Positions 36,958 to 49,920 of a stretch of 64,000 nt of DNA are shown piece after piece. Under the pieces are notes generated by a model. That model was not told the origin of the DNA. It worked only from the letters and a program-made list of their open reading frames with translations, and searched no databases. Each line of letters begins with the position of its first letter. The first letter of the stretch is position 1. Location of the stretch: NCBI GenBank assembly GCA_023665805.1, contig JAMPDJ010000014.1, positions 1-64,000 of the forward strand, given 5' to 3'. A program made the position numbers and the translations under genes. The DNA is from Bacteroides sp. (GTDB lineage: Bacteria; Bacteroidota; Bacteroidia; Bacteroidales; Bacteroidaceae).

Positions 36958-38910
36958 ATGTGTGACACTTCATCCTATACAGACAGCCCTTCTGCCCCTG
37001 ACTGGGCAGAGGGGCTGTTGCGTAAGTACTGGGGACATGAAAGGTTCAGGGGCATACAGCGCGACATCATAGACAGCATCTTTGCAGGCAAGGACACACT
37101 TGGCCTCATGCCCACAGGTGGAGGCAAAAGCATCGCATTCCAAGTTCCGGCCCTGGCCATGCAGGGAACATGCATAGTCGTGACACCGCTGATAGCACTG
37201 ATGAAAGACCAGGTTGCCCACTTGCGCGACCTGGGCATCAAGGCCACGGCTATATATTCCGGGATGAAACGGGACAGCATAATGGCGGCCATGGACAACT
37301 GTATCCTTGGTGACTACAAGTTCCTGTATCTGTCGCCCGAACGGCTGGAATCGGAATTGTTTCTGACCAAACTCAGACACATGAACGTCTCGTTCATCTG
37401 CGTGGACGAAGCACACTGCATCTCGCAGTGGGGATATGATTTCCGCCCCAGCTACCTTGCATTGGCAAACCTGCGTAAGGAGTTGCCGGAAAAGCCTGTA
37501 CTGGCACTCACGGCCACAGCCACACCGGAGGTGGTGGACGACATACAAGACAGACTGGCATTTGCCAGGAAGAATGTCTTCCGCATGAGTTTTGCACGGC
37601 CAAACCTATACTACGGCCTGCACCACACCATCACCGACATTATCGGCTTGGAGGATGTACTGACAAAATACCCGGGGGCGGCCATAGTATACACCAGCCG
37701 GCGGCAAAAGGCCGAAGACATGGCACAGATGCTGGCGGAAAAAGGTTATCCGGCAACATTCTACCATGCCGGACTGCCCAACCTGGAGAAAGACCTCAGG
37801 CAACGTGACTGGCAGCAGAACCGCACACGCATCATGGTGGCGACCAGTGCCTTTGGCATGGGTGTGGACAAACCGGACGTGCGTCTGGTAGTACACATTG
37901 ACCCGCCGGAATCTCTTGAACAATACTACCAAGAGGCAGGAAGAGCAGGAAGAGACGGTCAGGAAGCACACGCCATACTATTCTGCAAAGGAAAGGAGAC
38001 GAAGCTGCTTCAACAACGCCTTCAACGCGCCTTTCCTCCAAAGGAGAAGATACAGGAACTGTACGACCACATCTGCTACTTCCTGCAAATAGCAGAGGGC
38101 GAGGGAGCAAACCGCACACGCGAGTTCCGCGTGCACGAATTCTGTATCAACTTCCACCACAGTTTCAGCGAAGTGCATCCAATACTCTCCTTACTGGAGA
38201 TGTCCGGCTATCTGCATTTCACCGACGAGGAGGATACCACGTCGCGACTCCACATCATAGCCACACGCTCCCAACTATACACCGCCGTGCACGGCAATAC
38301 TGAAGAACTTTTCAACTACCTCCTGCGCCGTTACACAGGTATATTCCAGGAATTTGTATACATCAGCGAAGACGACATATCCATCGCCACCGGCATACCA
38401 GTAAGGGACATCTACGACAAGTTGATTGCCCTAAGCCAATTGCATATCATCCGCTACATCCCTCGCAAGCGCATACCATTCCTCACCTTGACGCGTCCAC
38501 GCATAGAAGGCAAGGACATAGTCATCCCGCATCACGTCTACGAGAAACGCCTGGAACGTTATAAGGCTCGCATCGAGAGCGTAATAAACTACATCAACGA
38601 CCACGACCATTGCCGAACAGCACTCCTTCTCTCCTACTTTGGCGAAAAGTATCCCGGACATTGCGACAACTGTGACAATTGCCACAAGCTCAACCCTCCT
38701 ACCCTTCCGGAAGACATCTACGACCGCATTTACTCCGACCTCCGCTCACAACTGTCCTCAGGTCCTAAATTCGGTTACGAACTGAACCTGGCTCAATATG
38801 CCACAGAAGCCGTGGAGCATGTCATACGCATCATGACCGAAGATGACGAACTACTACAGGACGGACTGAGGCTGAAGTTAAACCCCAATCGGTCATTGGA
38901 TTTGGGATAA
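36958..38910 (+). CDS. RecQ-family helicase, short form
   Basis: The 650-residue DNA helicase has Walker A MPTGGGKS, DEAH box VDEAHCISQWGYDF, arginine finger motif YYQEAGRAGRDG and a zinc cluster CRTALLLSYFGE...HCDNCDNC placed near residue 590. There is no HRDC domain, unlike the RecQ at 12082-14253. I chose the ATG at 36958; a TTG start at 36895 overlapping recJ is possible. The last residues (LNPNRSLDLG) and the stop codon are encoded by the left end of a dispersed repeat (38878-39177), so the C-terminus may have been altered by its arrival. Confidence 0.92.
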   Translation: MCDTSSYTDSPSAPDWAEGLLRKYWGHERFRGIQRDIIDSIFAGKDTLGLMPTGGGKSIAFQVPALAMQGTCIVVTPLIALMKDQVAHLRDLGIKATAIYSGMKRDSIMAAMDNCILGDYKFLYLSPERLESELFLTKLRHMNVSFICVDEAHCISQWGYDFRPSYLALANLRKELPEKPVLALTATATPEVVDDIQDRLAFARKNVFRMSFARPNLYYGLHHTITDIIGLEDVLTKYPGAAIVYTSRRQKAEDMAQMLAEKGYPATFYHAGLPNLEKDLRQRDWQQNRTRIMVATSAFGMGVDKPDVRLVVHIDPPESLEQYYQEAGRAGRDGQEAHAILFCKGKETKLLQQRLQRAFPPKEKIQELYDHICYFLQIAEGEGANRTREFRVHEFCINFHHSFSEVHPILSLLEMSGYLHFTDEEDTTSRLHIIATRSQLYTAVHGNTEELFNYLLRRYTGIFQEFVYISEDDISIATGIPVRDIYDKLIALSQLHIIRYIPRKRIPFLTLTRPRIEGKDIVIPHHVYEKRLERYKARIESVINYINDHDHCRTALLLSYFGEKYPGHCDNCDNCHKLNPPTLPEDIYDRIYSDLRSQLSSGPKFGYELNLAQYATEAVEHVIRIMTEDDELLQDGLRLKLNPNRSLDLG

Positions 38911-39177
38911 AAGTTCCGGCAATTGCAATTCACAATTGCATCTTCGGTCGGTTGTTTTCTGGTCGCCCGGACATGCCAAGACACGGAGGCAAAAGGCCAT
39001 GCCAGCGGCGATGCGATTTCTTCCCTGTGTTGTCAATGCCTCGAGAATAGTATTGACGCAACCTCGACAATACTATTGTCAAGCCACAGACAATAGTATT
39101 GTCGGAACGGACATTCACAATGGAATTATCTGATGATTTGTACAGATTGACGCCATAATGACAGATTTGGGATAAAT
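38878..39177. repeat. MITE-like element A with inverted ends
   Basis: The left end TTAAACCCCAATCGGTCATT (38878-38897) is inverted relative to the right end, with core TAATGACAGATTTGGG (39158-39173). Element B at 60896-61100 has matching ends. The right ends of A and B agree at about 30 of 36 positions. Between the ends lie an AT-rich palindrome (GCAATTG...CAATTGC, about 38920-38940) and palindrome array 2. No coding frame. The stop codon of the short recQ lies inside its left end. Confidence 0.6.
39020..39103. repeat. palindrome array 2 (15-bp palindrome every 23 bp)
   Basis: Units start at 39020 (degenerate, right half only), 39043, 39066 and 39089. The last two are perfect copies of GACAATANTATTGTC. 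Spacing is exactly 23 bp and the spacers (8 bp) differ. It lies inside element A, between convergent genes. Confidence 0.8.
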
Positions 39178-39280
39178 CCTATGCCACACGTAAACGGAAA
39201 CTCTAATAACCATTTGAGACTAATAGACTGCACAGTCTTCGCTTGCACAGGATGATGGCATAGATACAATTCAAAATAAG

Positions 39281-39309
39281 GAGGTGGCGAGCCTTGCGAC
39301 CCGCCACCT
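39281..39309 (-). terminator. terminator after methylmalonyl-CoA mutase
   Basis: The minus strand has GGTGGCG, a short loop, then CGCCACC followed by TCCTTATTTT. It stands 75 bp past the mutB stop. It could also stop transcripts coming from recQ on the other strand. The rest of 39178-39382 shows nothing else. Confidence 0.75.
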
Positions 39310-39382
39310 TGATATAAATTATTTCGCTAAAAAGGGTATACCGTCCCCGACATATTATGTGCACAGGGACACCCTGCGTGCC

Positions 39383-41554
<2,172 letters not shown>

Positions 41555-41558
41555 AAGA

Positions 41559-43418
41559 TTAGATACCAAGTTTAGCGTTATACTCCTTGAGAGTCTTCAA
41601 TTGGTCTACACGTACGTGGATGAAGTTCTCTATGCCTGCCTTCTGCAAGTCCTCGGTGCATGCTGGAGCACCTGCCACCACGAACATCGCACGGTCATTC
41701 AGATACTGGAATGCAGGTATTGCATACTCGGCATACTCGTCATCGCTGGAACAGATTACCACAATGTCGGCTGCTGCCGCCAACGCGGCATCCACGCCCT
41801 CTTCCACGGTCTTGAAACCGAGATTGTCCACTACCTTGTAACCTGCAGCGGCCAAGAAGTTACAGGAGAACTGTGCACGAGCCTGACGCATAGCCAGGTT
41901 GCCGATTGTGAGCATGAATGCCACAGGCACCTTTGACGCCTTTTCCGTAGTAAGACGCAGAGTCTCGAAATCACTGGCAAGACGGCTGCTTTGGATAGCC
42001 TCTATGACAGGCTTCTCGCCACAACCGCATGTACCCTTGCAGCAGCAAGCCACAGGCTCCTTGCCCTCGCTCTTCTCCGTGAAGTTGGGGAACTGGTTGG
42101 TACCCAAAAGGAATTCCTTACGCTTGCCTGCATCGGCATGCCGCTTGGCATTTGTCTCGTTGATTACGCTCTGTACTGCACCTGTCTTCACGGCAGCCAG
42201 GAAACCACCCTGTTCCTCAACGGAAAGGAAGAGTTTCCATGCCTGTTCGCTCAAGGATTTGGTCAGTTGCTCTATGAAGTAAGAACCACCGGCAACATCC
42301 ACCATACGGTCGAAATGGCACTCGTCTTTCAACAAAAGTTGCTGATTGCGTGCTATACGTTCGGCAAAGTCTGTCGGGGTCTCGTACGGGGCATCAAAAG
42401 GAACCACCACCATACTCTCCACACCTCCCAACGCGGCACTCATGGCCTCGGTCTGGGAACGCAACATGTTCACGTAGCTGTCGAACACGGTCTGATTGTA
42501 AGTAGTGGTATATGCGCATACATGCATCTTGGCAGACTCACGGCACTCAGTATACTGGCCTACGATGTGCGCCCACAACATACGTGCAGCGCGCAACTTG
42601 GCTATTTCCATGAAATAAACGCCATTGATGCCCAAATTGAACTTGATGTTCTGTGCTGCCAGCTCTGCGGACACGCCAGCCTCTGTCAGTTGGGACATAT
42701 ACTCGTTACCCCAAGCCAAGGCATAACCCAAGTCCTGATAGCTGTAAGCACCGGCATCCGTCAACTTGTAAGCGTTTACTGCCACAGCCCGGAACAACGG
42801 GAAGTCCGCCAAAGTCTCCACCAAGGTCTTTGCCACGGGAATCATCTTCTCCGTGTCCTTGCCTTTCATCAGCATCTTTTCCAGAGGGTCAAAACTGATA
42901 CTGCCCTCCAGACGTGCTTTGTCATAGCCTTTGGCTTCGAAATAGGCCACGAGAATCTGGGCCAGTTCCACACTATGACGCTGGCAAGTGCGGAAGTTCA
43001 GTTCCACACAGTCTGCCAGGATGCCGTCAAGCAGGGTCTCGACATACTCCCGGCCAACCTTATCACCGGGAATCGTGAATCCCAAAGCGTCCACGCCACG
43101 GTTCAAGATATCCAAGGCCTTGGCATTGGCTTCTTTGGCACTATCGCCGCACTTGATATCCTGACGCACATGCCAAGAGTTGTCTGACGCTTTGTTTCCA
43201 CGGACATACGGATACTCGCCGGGGAGGGCGTTCACCGTTGCCAGACCGTCCACATCTTCCTTACGGTAGAATGGTTCCATGGAGAAACCCTCGTTGGTTC
43301 TCCATACCATCTTCTTCTGATAGTCCGCGCCCTTGAGGTCTACCTCAATCTTCTCGCGCCACTGCTGGGCCGAGGGGGCGGTAAAGTCTGAGAAAAGTCT
43401 TGCTTTACTATCTGCCAT
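41559..43418 (-). CDS. mutA: methylmalonyl-CoA mutase, small subunit
   Basis: Non-catalytic partner of MutB, 619 residues, with the same two-domain fold. As expected, its B12 domain lacks DxHxxG (the region reads [17 protein letters not shown]), so it cannot bind cobalamin normally. The N-terminal barrel ends in a linker with an unusual Cys-rich stretch, [13 protein letters not shown] (encoded at about 42012-42052). It is transcribed first, from the promoter at 43458-43488; mutB follows after 4 bp. The epimerase and decarboxylase genes of the pathway are not in this window. Confidence 0.95.
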   Translation of the reverse strand: MADSKARLFSDFTAPSAQQWREKIEVDLKGADYQKKMVWRTNEGFSMEPFYRKEDVDGLATVNALPGEYPYVRGNKASDNSWHVRQDIKCGDSAKEANAKALDILNRGVDALGFTIPGDKVGREYVETLLDGILADCVELNFRTCQRHSVELAQILVAYFEAKGYDKARLEGSISFDPLEKMLMKGKDTEKMIPVAKTLVETLADFPLFRAVAVNAYKLTDAGAYSYQDLGYALAWGNEYMSQLTEAGVSAELAAQNIKFNLGINGVYFMEIAKLRAARMLWAHIVGQYTECRESAKMHVCAYTTTYNQTVFDSYVNMLRSQTEAMSAALGGVESMVVVPFDAPYETPTDFAERIARNQQLLLKDECHFDRMVDVAGGSYFIEQLTKSLSEQAWKLFLSVEEQGGFLAAVKTGAVQSVINETNAKRHADAGKRKEFLLGTNQFPNFTEKSEGKEPVACCCKGTCGCGEKPVIEAIQSSRLASDFETLRLTTEKASKVPVAFMLTIGNLAMRQARAQFSCNFLAAAGYKVVDNLGFKTVEEGVDAALAAAADIVVICSSDDEYAEYAIPAFQYLNDRAMFVVAGAPACTEDLQKAGIENFIHVRVDQLKTLKEYNAKLGI

Positions 43419-43457
43419 TTTTGTGAATTATGTATGAGTTTGTCTGTTAATCTCCGG

Positions 43458-43488
43458 TAAAAGTACGCTTTTTTGGCCGGGTGACAAA
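43458..43488 (-). promoter_or_regulatory. promoter of mutA-mutB
   Basis: The minus strand has TTTG (43485-43488), 19 nt, then TACTTTTA (43458-43465), one base off the -7 consensus. The start codon is 40 bp downstream. Confidence 0.6.
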
Positions 43489-43529
43489 ATTAAATCAATC
43501 AAAAGTAGCCACGGTGTCGGGAAATTAAG

Positions 43530-43537
43530 TAATTTTG
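43530..43537 (+). promoter_or_regulatory. -7 box for the second AspT-like transporter and topB
   Basis: TAATTTTG, 37 bp before the start at 43575, divergent from the mutA promoter. No exact -33 element. Confidence 0.45.
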
Positions 43538-43574
43538 CAGAACTCATTATTCTTTAACACATGTAGATTCACCT

Positions 43575-45278
43575 ATGGAATGGTTAAACTCGCTATTCAC
43601 AACACCTGACAGCATCGGACATATCGTCATGCTATATGCCGGTGTTATCAGTGTCGGCCTGGCTCTCGGACGCATCAAGTTTTTCGGTATTTCGCTGGGG
43701 GTTACGTTTGTCTTGTTTGCAGGAATCCTTGCCGGCCACTTCGGTCTGACAGGAACACCGTCTACCCTGACGTTCATGCAAGATTTCGGACTCATCCTTT
43801 TTGTTTATTGCATCGGACTGCAGGTAGGTCCAGGCTTCTTTGAGAGTTTCAAAAAAGGCGGTGTCACCATGAACCTGCTGGCCATGGGCCTCATCCTTCT
43901 GAATGTTCTATGTTGCATCGGACTGTACTTCCTCGTATTCTACGATGGCGGCAGCATGTCGGGCAAGAACAGCATCGACCTTGCCATGATGGTTGGTGTC
44001 CTCTGCGGTGCCATAACCAACACACCCGGCCTGGGTGCAGCCACAGAGGCATGCAACACCATTTTCGGTGCCAACGCTCCCGCCATAGCCAACGGATACG
44101 CCTGTGCCTATCCCTTGGGCGTAGTAGGCATCATAGGTGCTACCATATTCATACGCGTGCTCACACGCACCTCCCTGCAGAAGGAACAGGCACAGATTGA
44201 AAACGAGATTGCAGCCAATCCCCATGTCACCCCACACCGCATGACCCTGGAAGCCACCAATCCTGCTCTGGAGGGACGTACCATACTGCAAATAAGGGAA
44301 TTCCTGGGACGCGACTTCGTCTGTACCCGAATCCTGCATGACAGCCATGTGAGCATGCCCAACCGCAACACGGTCATCCATATCGGCGACAAGATGTTCA
44401 TCAACTGTCCTCAGGATGACCGTGAAGCCATAATAGCCTTCATAGGCCCCGAGACCATGGTGGAATGGGAAGAACAGGACGTGCCCATGGTGAGCAAGCA
44501 TGTACTGGTGACCCAGGAGAAGATGAACGGCAAAACCATGGCAGAACTGCATTTCTCCAGTGTCTACGGTGTGAATGTCACCCGTGTCCGCCGTGGCGAC
44601 ATGAACCTCTTTGCCGACAGCCATCTGCGACTGCAGGTGGGTGACCGCATAGTGGTGGTGGGTCCCGAGGATGCCGTCGACCGCGTGGCCAACAAGATGG
44701 GCAACTCGGTAAAGAAATTGGACCACCCCAATCTCACGGCCATCTTCATCGGCATCTTCGTAGGCATCATTTTCGGTTCTTTCCCTTTCGCTCTGCCCGG
44801 TATCCCCACACCCGTCAAGCTGGGTCTGGCCGGCGGCCCCTTGATTGTAGCCATACTTTTGGCACGTTTCGGATACAAGGCCAAGATTGTGGCCTACACC
44901 ACCACCAGTGCCAACCTCATGCTGCGTGAGATAGGCCTGGCACTCTTCCTGGCCAGCGTAGGCATAAAGGCAGGAGCGAACTTCGTGGACACCGTAGTGG
45001 CCGGCGACGGTCTCACCTATGTATGGTGCGGTTTCCTCATAACAGTCATTCCCATCCTGATTATCGGTCTCATAGGCAAGTTGTATTGCAAGCTCAATTA
45101 CTTCACCCTCATGGGTCTTATTGCCGGTGCCAACACCGACCCGCCAGCACTTGCCTTTGCCAACCAGACTGCTGCCAACGATGCTCCCGCCGTAGGCTAT
45201 AGCACGGTTTATCCCTTGAGCATGTTCCTGCGTATACTCACCGCGCAGCTGATAATACTGCTACTCTGTATCGCATGA
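43575..45278 (+). CDS. AspT/YidE-type transporter, copy 2
   Basis: 567 residues, a paralogue of the protein at 18295-19905. Two membrane halves (about 1-200 and 390-567) carry the signatures [26 protein letters not shown] and [12 protein letters not shown], the last being diverged from TSTPGLA. Between them are two RCK-C/TrkA-C domains (about 225-375). The substrate is unknown; an amino acid or dicarboxylate antiporter is the family expectation. The topB start overlaps its stop by 4 bp, so the two are co-translated although their jobs seem unrelated. Confidence 0.9.
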   Translation: MEWLNSLFTTPDSIGHIVMLYAGVISVGLALGRIKFFGISLGVTFVLFAGILAGHFGLTGTPSTLTFMQDFGLILFVYCIGLQVGPGFFESFKKGGVTMNLLAMGLILLNVLCCIGLYFLVFYDGGSMSGKNSIDLAMMVGVLCGAITNTPGLGAATEACNTIFGANAPAIANGYACAYPLGVVGIIGATIFIRVLTRTSLQKEQAQIENEIAANPHVTPHRMTLEATNPALEGRTILQIREFLGRDFVCTRILHDSHVSMPNRNTVIHIGDKMFINCPQDDREAIIAFIGPETMVEWEEQDVPMVSKHVLVTQEKMNGKTMAELHFSSVYGVNVTRVRRGDMNLFADSHLRLQVGDRIVVVGPEDAVDRVANKMGNSVKKLDHPNLTAIFIGIFVGIIFGSFPFALPGIPTPVKLGLAGGPLIVAILLARFGYKAKIVAYTTTSANLMLREIGLALFLASVGIKAGANFVDTVVAGDGLTYVWCGFLITVIPILIIGLIGKLYCKLNYFTLMGLIAGANTDPPALAFANQTAANDAPAVGYSTVYPLSMFLRILTAQLIILLLCIA

Positions 45279-47206
45279 TAGTCTGCATAGCCGAGAAGCC
45301 CTCCGTTGCCAAGGACATAGCCAAGGTATTGGGAGCCGACCATTCCCGGGACGGTTACATGGAAGGCAACGGATACCAAGTGACATGGACCTTTGGTCAC
45401 CTATGCGAACTGAAGGAACCTCACGAATACAACGCCCAGTGGAAATACTGGGCGTTGGGCGCTTTACCCATGATTCCTCCTCGCTTTGGCATACGTCTGA
45501 AACAGGACAAAGGTGTGGAACACCAGTTCCGCGTCATCGCCTCGCTGATGCGAGAGGCCGACTCCATCATCAACTGCGGTGATGCCGGGCAAGAAGGAGA
45601 ACTGATCCAACGTTGGGTGATGCAGCTGGCCGGTGCACGCTGCCCCGTACAACGGTTGTGGATTTCATCACTGACCGAAGAAGCCATACGCGAAGGATTC
45701 CGCAACCTCAAGGACCAATCACAATACCAAAGTCTCTACGAAGCTGGCCTCATGCGTGCCATAGGCGACTGGACCCTGGGCATGAATGCCACCAGACTGT
45801 ATACGCTGAAGTATCGCACCAACGACCGCAGCCTCAGCGGCAGCAACCAAGTCCTGAGCATAGGTCGCGTGCAGACCCCGACATTGGCCTTGATAGTGCG
45901 ACGCCAACAGGAGATAGAGAACTTCGTGCCTACCACCTATTGGGTTCTTACCACCATGTATCGCGACACGGTGTTCAATGTGCTGATGGACGATGAGGAC
46001 AAGGCCGAGGATAATTCCGCAAAAGACTCTGCCAAAAGCAAAGACAAGTCTCCCAAGGGGTTCAAGACCCGTGAAGAGGGCGAGGCCATGCTGGAGCGCA
46101 TCAAGGACCTGCCTTTCACCGTAACCAAGATAGAGAAGAAGAAGGGCAAGGAAGCTCCGCCCCGCCTATTCGACCTCACCAGCCTGCAGGTGGAGTGCAA
46201 CCGCAAATTCGGTTTCTCCGCCGACCAGACTCTGCAACTGGTACAGAGCCTATATGAGAAAAAGGTCTCCACCTATCCGCGTGTCGACACCACATTCCTG
46301 CCGGATGACGTATATCCCAAGTGCGGACAAATAATGAACGGCCTCAAGGACTATTTCCACCTGATGGACCGCATCAAAGGGCAGAAACTGCGCAAGGACA
46401 AGAAGTTCTTCGACAATTCCAAGGTTACAGACCACCACGCAATCATTCCCACCGGCCAGCCTGCCATGGGGCTGACGGAACCTGAACGAAAGGTCTTCGA
46501 CCTCATTGCACGCAGGTTCATAGGCATATTCTATCCCGACTGCCTTTTCGAGACCACCACCGTCACCGGCATGGTGGACGACATCGGCTTCCGTGCCACG
46601 GGCAAGCACATAACAGACCCTGCATGGAAAGTGTTGTGGACCACACCTGCCGCCACCGCCGATGCCTCCTCCGCAGACAAGCCTGCCGAGGAAAAGCTCC
46701 TGCCAGAGTTTGTCAAGGGAGAAAGCGGTCCGCACATACCGGACCTTGCCGAGAAACAGACAACTCCTCCCAAGCCATATACAGAGGCCACACTCCTGCG
46801 TGCCATGGAAACGGCAGGCAGGATGGTGGAGGACGAGGAATTACGCGATGCACTGAAAGAGAACGGCATAGGACGCCCGTCCACACGTGCAGCCATCATC
46901 GAGACGTTGTTCCGTCGTCGCTACATCCGCAAGGAACGCACATCCCTGTGGGCCACCCCCACGGGCGTTGAGCTGATAGGTATCATACACGAGGAACTGC
47001 TGAAAAGTGCCGAGCTGACAGGCATATGGGAACGTAAACTCCGCTTGATAGAGCAACAGCAATACGATGCACGCCAATTTCTTGACGAGCTGAAACAGAT
47101 GGTCACCGACATAGTCATGCAAGTGATGCGCGACACCAGCAACCGCCACGTCAGCATCACGGAGGCGACGGCCAGGAAAGGAAAGAAGGACAAGGACGGG
47201 AAATAG
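45275..47206 (+). CDS. topB: DNA topoisomerase III
   Basis: Type IA topoisomerase that decatenates DNA, often with RecQ. The N-terminal TOPRIM domain has Glu7 (AEKPSVA) and GDAGQEGE (102-109). The catalytic Tyr is Tyr334 in VSTYPRVDT. An acidic/Lys-rich insertion sits at about 238-262 ([18 protein letters not shown]), and a Lys-rich tail ends the protein. It has no C-terminal zinc fingers. Length 643. Two RecQ helicases are encoded in the same window. Confidence 0.95.
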   Translation: MIVCIAEKPSVAKDIAKVLGADHSRDGYMEGNGYQVTWTFGHLCELKEPHEYNAQWKYWALGALPMIPPRFGIRLKQDKGVEHQFRVIASLMREADSIINCGDAGQEGELIQRWVMQLAGARCPVQRLWISSLTEEAIREGFRNLKDQSQYQSLYEAGLMRAIGDWTLGMNATRLYTLKYRTNDRSLSGSNQVLSIGRVQTPTLALIVRRQQEIENFVPTTYWVLTTMYRDTVFNVLMDDEDKAEDNSAKDSAKSKDKSPKGFKTREEGEAMLERIKDLPFTVTKIEKKKGKEAPPRLFDLTSLQVECNRKFGFSADQTLQLVQSLYEKKVSTYPRVDTTFLPDDVYPKCGQIMNGLKDYFHLMDRIKGQKLRKDKKFFDNSKVTDHHAIIPTGQPAMGLTEPERKVFDLIARRFIGIFYPDCLFETTTVTGMVDDIGFRATGKHITDPAWKVLWTTPAATADASSADKPAEEKLLPEFVKGESGPHIPDLAEKQTTPPKPYTEATLLRAMETAGRMVEDEELRDALKENGIGRPSTRAAIIETLFRRRYIRKERTSLWATPTGVELIGIIHEELLKSAELTGIWERKLRLIEQQQYDARQFLDELKQMVTDIVMQVMRDTSNRHVSITEATARKGKKDKDGK

Positions 47207-47309
47207 CTCCGTACTTGTCCTTCTTCTTTCACACAATCCATCCTGTCGCTACCACGCAAGCACATTACGACAATGTAGGAGTTGGTAATCAACAAGAGTT
47301 CCATGAAAG

Positions 47310-48347
47310 CTATAATTGACTATAGCCAATACACGTTTTCAGCGCACTTGTCATCATGGAGTTTTGTGTCGCTTCATCCACATAGTCATCATCTGTATAG
47401 CGGTAGATGTTTACTGCACGTCTGAATCGTCCCTTCTTGTCGAATTCCAATACCAGATAATCCACATACGGGCATCCTATATCCGGCCTCCGGCACTCTT
47501 TGGCAAGGAAACAGAGGAAATGCTTCTTTGTTTCGATGTACTTACCTGTGGTCCAGTATAGATCGCGTGGCCACGAACTATGATCCAGCGTATCCGGTAG
47601 CAAGGAACGGCACGACTCGAAGGGCAGTTCGTTGCGCTTCATTGAAGAGTCAAATATAGTATGATCCACGAAAGGTTTGTCCCATTTCTCAAAATGAGAC
47701 AGAAACTCTTCAAAGGAAAACAGTTTCACGGAGGACATCACATCCACCACCTCACTGTGTGGAGTTTCAAGGGTATGTACCTCTATCTTGCCGTCTTGCC
47801 TTACGACATACTCGTTCTTGCACACCTGATACACAAGATTCTTGTATTGGTACAGCAGGTTGCAGTCCTCCAACACCTTCTGTTCCACCACAAGGCCCAA
47901 GCCGTTTCTTGCCGTCTTCATGCGGATTTTATAGGGTCTGCCTTCATGAGCCACAATCTTGTGGTCCAATATCTTTCCATCGCGGGAATATGTTATGAGC
48001 ATATAGTCCAGTCCATCGTTTTCCATGAAGTATTTGCCATTTCCGTCTTGATAATCAGCACAAAACCGCAGTAACATGACAATGGTGAAGTCCTTCTGCT
48101 CCATGTAACTTCCTTTTGCCCACAATAAATCCCCCGGGGTGCAGTGACATTCATTATCTTCCACAGGGAGAAAACTGGCATACTGTTCTGCGTTCTCAAT
48201 GAATTCCAAAGGTTTGCCGAACGCCATGCTGTCAATGCACGTATTTTTCTCATGCATTGCAAGGAACGACTGGAACGAGACTTGCTGGGCGCAGACGCGC
48301 ATCAGTGGCAATAGAGCCAATAGTACAAATAATTTTCTAATTGACAT
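47310..48347 (-). CDS. exported protein, candidate immunity protein
   Basis: 345 residues with a signal peptide (MSIRKLFVLLALLPLMRVCAQ, cleavage near 20-21). The mature part is two copies of a domain: FQSFLAMHEKN...DSMAFGKPLEF...LLWAKGSYMEQKDF...GLDYMLITYSRDGKI and again FEEFLSHFEKW...SMKRNELPFE...LYWTTGKYIETKKHF...YVDYLVLEFDKKGRF. The frameshifted gene at 50640-51886 has the same two-domain plan (KGSVVSYKGLDV...YTDYVVATYTPDG). No catalytic motif is seen. Its place in a row of small exported proteins beside effector-like genes suggests a periplasmic immunity role; this is inference. Confidence 0.7.
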   Translation of the reverse strand: MSIRKLFVLLALLPLMRVCAQQVSFQSFLAMHEKNTCIDSMAFGKPLEFIENAEQYASFLPVEDNECHCTPGDLLWAKGSYMEQKDFTIVMLLRFCADYQDGNGKYFMENDGLDYMLITYSRDGKILDHKIVAHEGRPYKIRMKTARNGLGLVVEQKVLEDCNLLYQYKNLVYQVCKNEYVVRQDGKIEVHTLETPHSEVVDVMSSVKLFSFEEFLSHFEKWDKPFVDHTIFDSSMKRNELPFESCRSLLPDTLDHSSWPRDLYWTTGKYIETKKHFLCFLAKECRRPDIGCPYVDYLVLEFDKKGRFRRAVNIYRYTDDDYVDEATQNSMMTSALKTCIGYSQL

Positions 48348-48408
48348 AACGATAGTGCTGTTTTACAGGTGGCGTATTATTTGTTTTTTCTTTTTATCGG
48401 ACAGTAAT

Positions 48409-48715
48409 AATTTCAAATAAGGCCGAGAACGTTTCCTCAGACATCCGCCTACGTGGAAGCGTGGAAAGTTCGCCAGGCACTTCCCAACTCAGTATAATGA
48501 AACTCCAACACACTGGTGCCTCCCCTGTTGACTTCATATTCCTGCTCTACGAGTTTCACCTGCGGAAAGCAGAACAGATGCTCTTTTTCTGCTGATGTCA
48601 CGTTTACTTTCTTATATATGTGGATAAGCACATCGCAACCTCGGTTGAAATATCTTATCAACCGATACAGCTGTTCTATTTGCTTATGCGCTAAAATCAA
48701 GATAGCATGCTTCAT
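48409..48715 (-). pseudogene. internally deleted copy of the glycosyltransferase-methyltransferase gene
   Basis: The first 68 or so residues (MKHAILILAHKQIEQ ... EVNRGGTSVLE) match the N-terminus of the gene at 52575-54026. After TSVLE the DNA jumps to sequence matching the C-terminal end of the same gene (TTCATTATACTGAGTTGGGA, encoding FIILSWEVP...MSEETFSALFE) but in the wrong frame, so the open frame stops at 48449. By comparison with the intact gene, about 1.06 kb was lost (equivalent to roughly 52759-53815). It is a dead duplicate. Confidence 0.85.
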
Positions 48716-48727
48716 CTCCATTAAGGT

Positions 48728-49561
48728 TTAATCCTGTTCCAAGTCACAAATACGGTATTTTTCATTCTGACGCGTCACAGCCACCTTGACACGAATGGTG
48801 CCATCACCTGTATCATACTCAACCTTAAAAAGGTTCCTTCCTACAGGCGCGACCTTGAGCGAACTGTACCAAAACGCATCAAAATCAGCACAACCGACCA
48901 ACGGATCCATCGGGCTTGCATCCTCCAGGAACATTTGTGACATAGTGACATATTTCTTCTGCATATCCGGTGTACAATATGTATTGCGCAAACGCGCCAA
49001 ATCCTGTTCAAGAGAAGGTGTCATCTTAACGTATGGATGGACATACGCCTTGAAGAATGTGTCAATAAACGTGTATGCATCCGCATCATCTTTGACATCT
49101 GTCGCAGGAACGTCAAAAATGATGTCACCGTAGTTTTCTCGTGCCCAATATGGAGTTATATACCCAATGCGTAGTTGTCCTTTCCCATCCTTTACAAGCC
49201 TTATTGGAATGCACTTGCCGACACTATCCGCCTCGCTCCACCAATACGATACCATATACCAATCGCCTTCCAGATGCTTGCATCGCAGGCTTTGCCTGCC
49301 ATAGGCGGATACATCTTGCGCACGCAGCAATGGATCGGCACCTGTAGCATCAACCAGACGTCCCATTTTGGCTTGCATCTCCGGTGTGAGAAACATTTGA
49401 ACAAGCCGCATATTCAATTCATCGTCACCGACCTCTATTGCTTCCATGTAGCGTACATAGAAATCCTTTATTCGTTCACAATCTGGGACAGATTGTGCTA
49501 ATGCCATTCCTGTAAACAGCAGCATTCCCAAGATGGCGATGTGTTTTTTCAACGTTCTCAT
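48728..49561 (-). CDS. exported protein with two DUF3828-like repeats, candidate immunity protein
   Basis: 277 residues, signal peptide about 1-22 (...TGMALAQ). The mature part is two related units: FYVRYMEAIEVGD...LTPEMQAKMGRLVDATGADPLLRAQD and FFKAYVHPYVKMT...CTPDMQKKYVTMSQMFLEDASPMDPLVGCADF. This helix-plus-sheet pattern resembles DUF3828, a family of small exported proteins. It lies in the row of exported proteins downstream of effector-like genes; the immunity role is inferred from context only. Confidence 0.7.
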   Translation of the reverse strand: MRTLKKHIAILGMLLFTGMALAQSVPDCERIKDFYVRYMEAIEVGDDELNMRLVQMFLTPEMQAKMGRLVDATGADPLLRAQDVSAYGRQSLRCKHLEGDWYMVSYWWSEADSVGKCIPIRLVKDGKGQLRIGYITPYWARENYGDIIFDVPATDVKDDADAYTFIDTFFKAYVHPYVKMTPSLEQDLARLRNTYCTPDMQKKYVTMSQMFLEDASPMDPLVGCADFDAFWYSSLKVAPVGRNLFKVEYDTGDGTIRVKVAVTRQNEKYRICDLEQD

Positions 49562-49564
49562 ATC

Positions 49565-49726
49565 TTACCTTATGAATATAGTATATTCTGCCTTGTTTCT
49601 GTATGCACTCCCACCCCACATGTCACTTTGGACAAGATTGTGTTTCTCCGAGAGGAATGCCTTAAAAGCACAGACATGCGTCAGTGGCAGTACGATGAGC
49701 GATATAAGCATTTTCTTTATTAACAT
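49565..49726 (-). pseudogene. N-terminal remnant of an exported protein
   Basis: A short frame begins MLIKKMLISLIVLPLTHVCA then FKAFLSEKH, closely like the start of the protein at 47310-48347 (MSIRKLFVLLALLPLMRVCA...FQSFLAMHEKN). It runs only about 50 residues and then meets the start of the next gene. It looks like the stump of a third paralogue. A real short exported peptide is less likely. Confidence 0.5.
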
Positions 49727-49920
49727 GGAAATCTTGCAATTCGACATAGTGTCTCACGTTGTTTTATGAGTCCTGTTTTGGTGTGAAATACAGATGGACT
49801 TAGTGCATCACCACTCCATAGTGAAAATACCTATAAGCAATAGTCATCGGTTCCTCCATTTCCGGATAGTGTCTTCTTAATATCTTTAGTAGGCGATTGA
49901 GTTCCGGACGTTGAGGTTTG

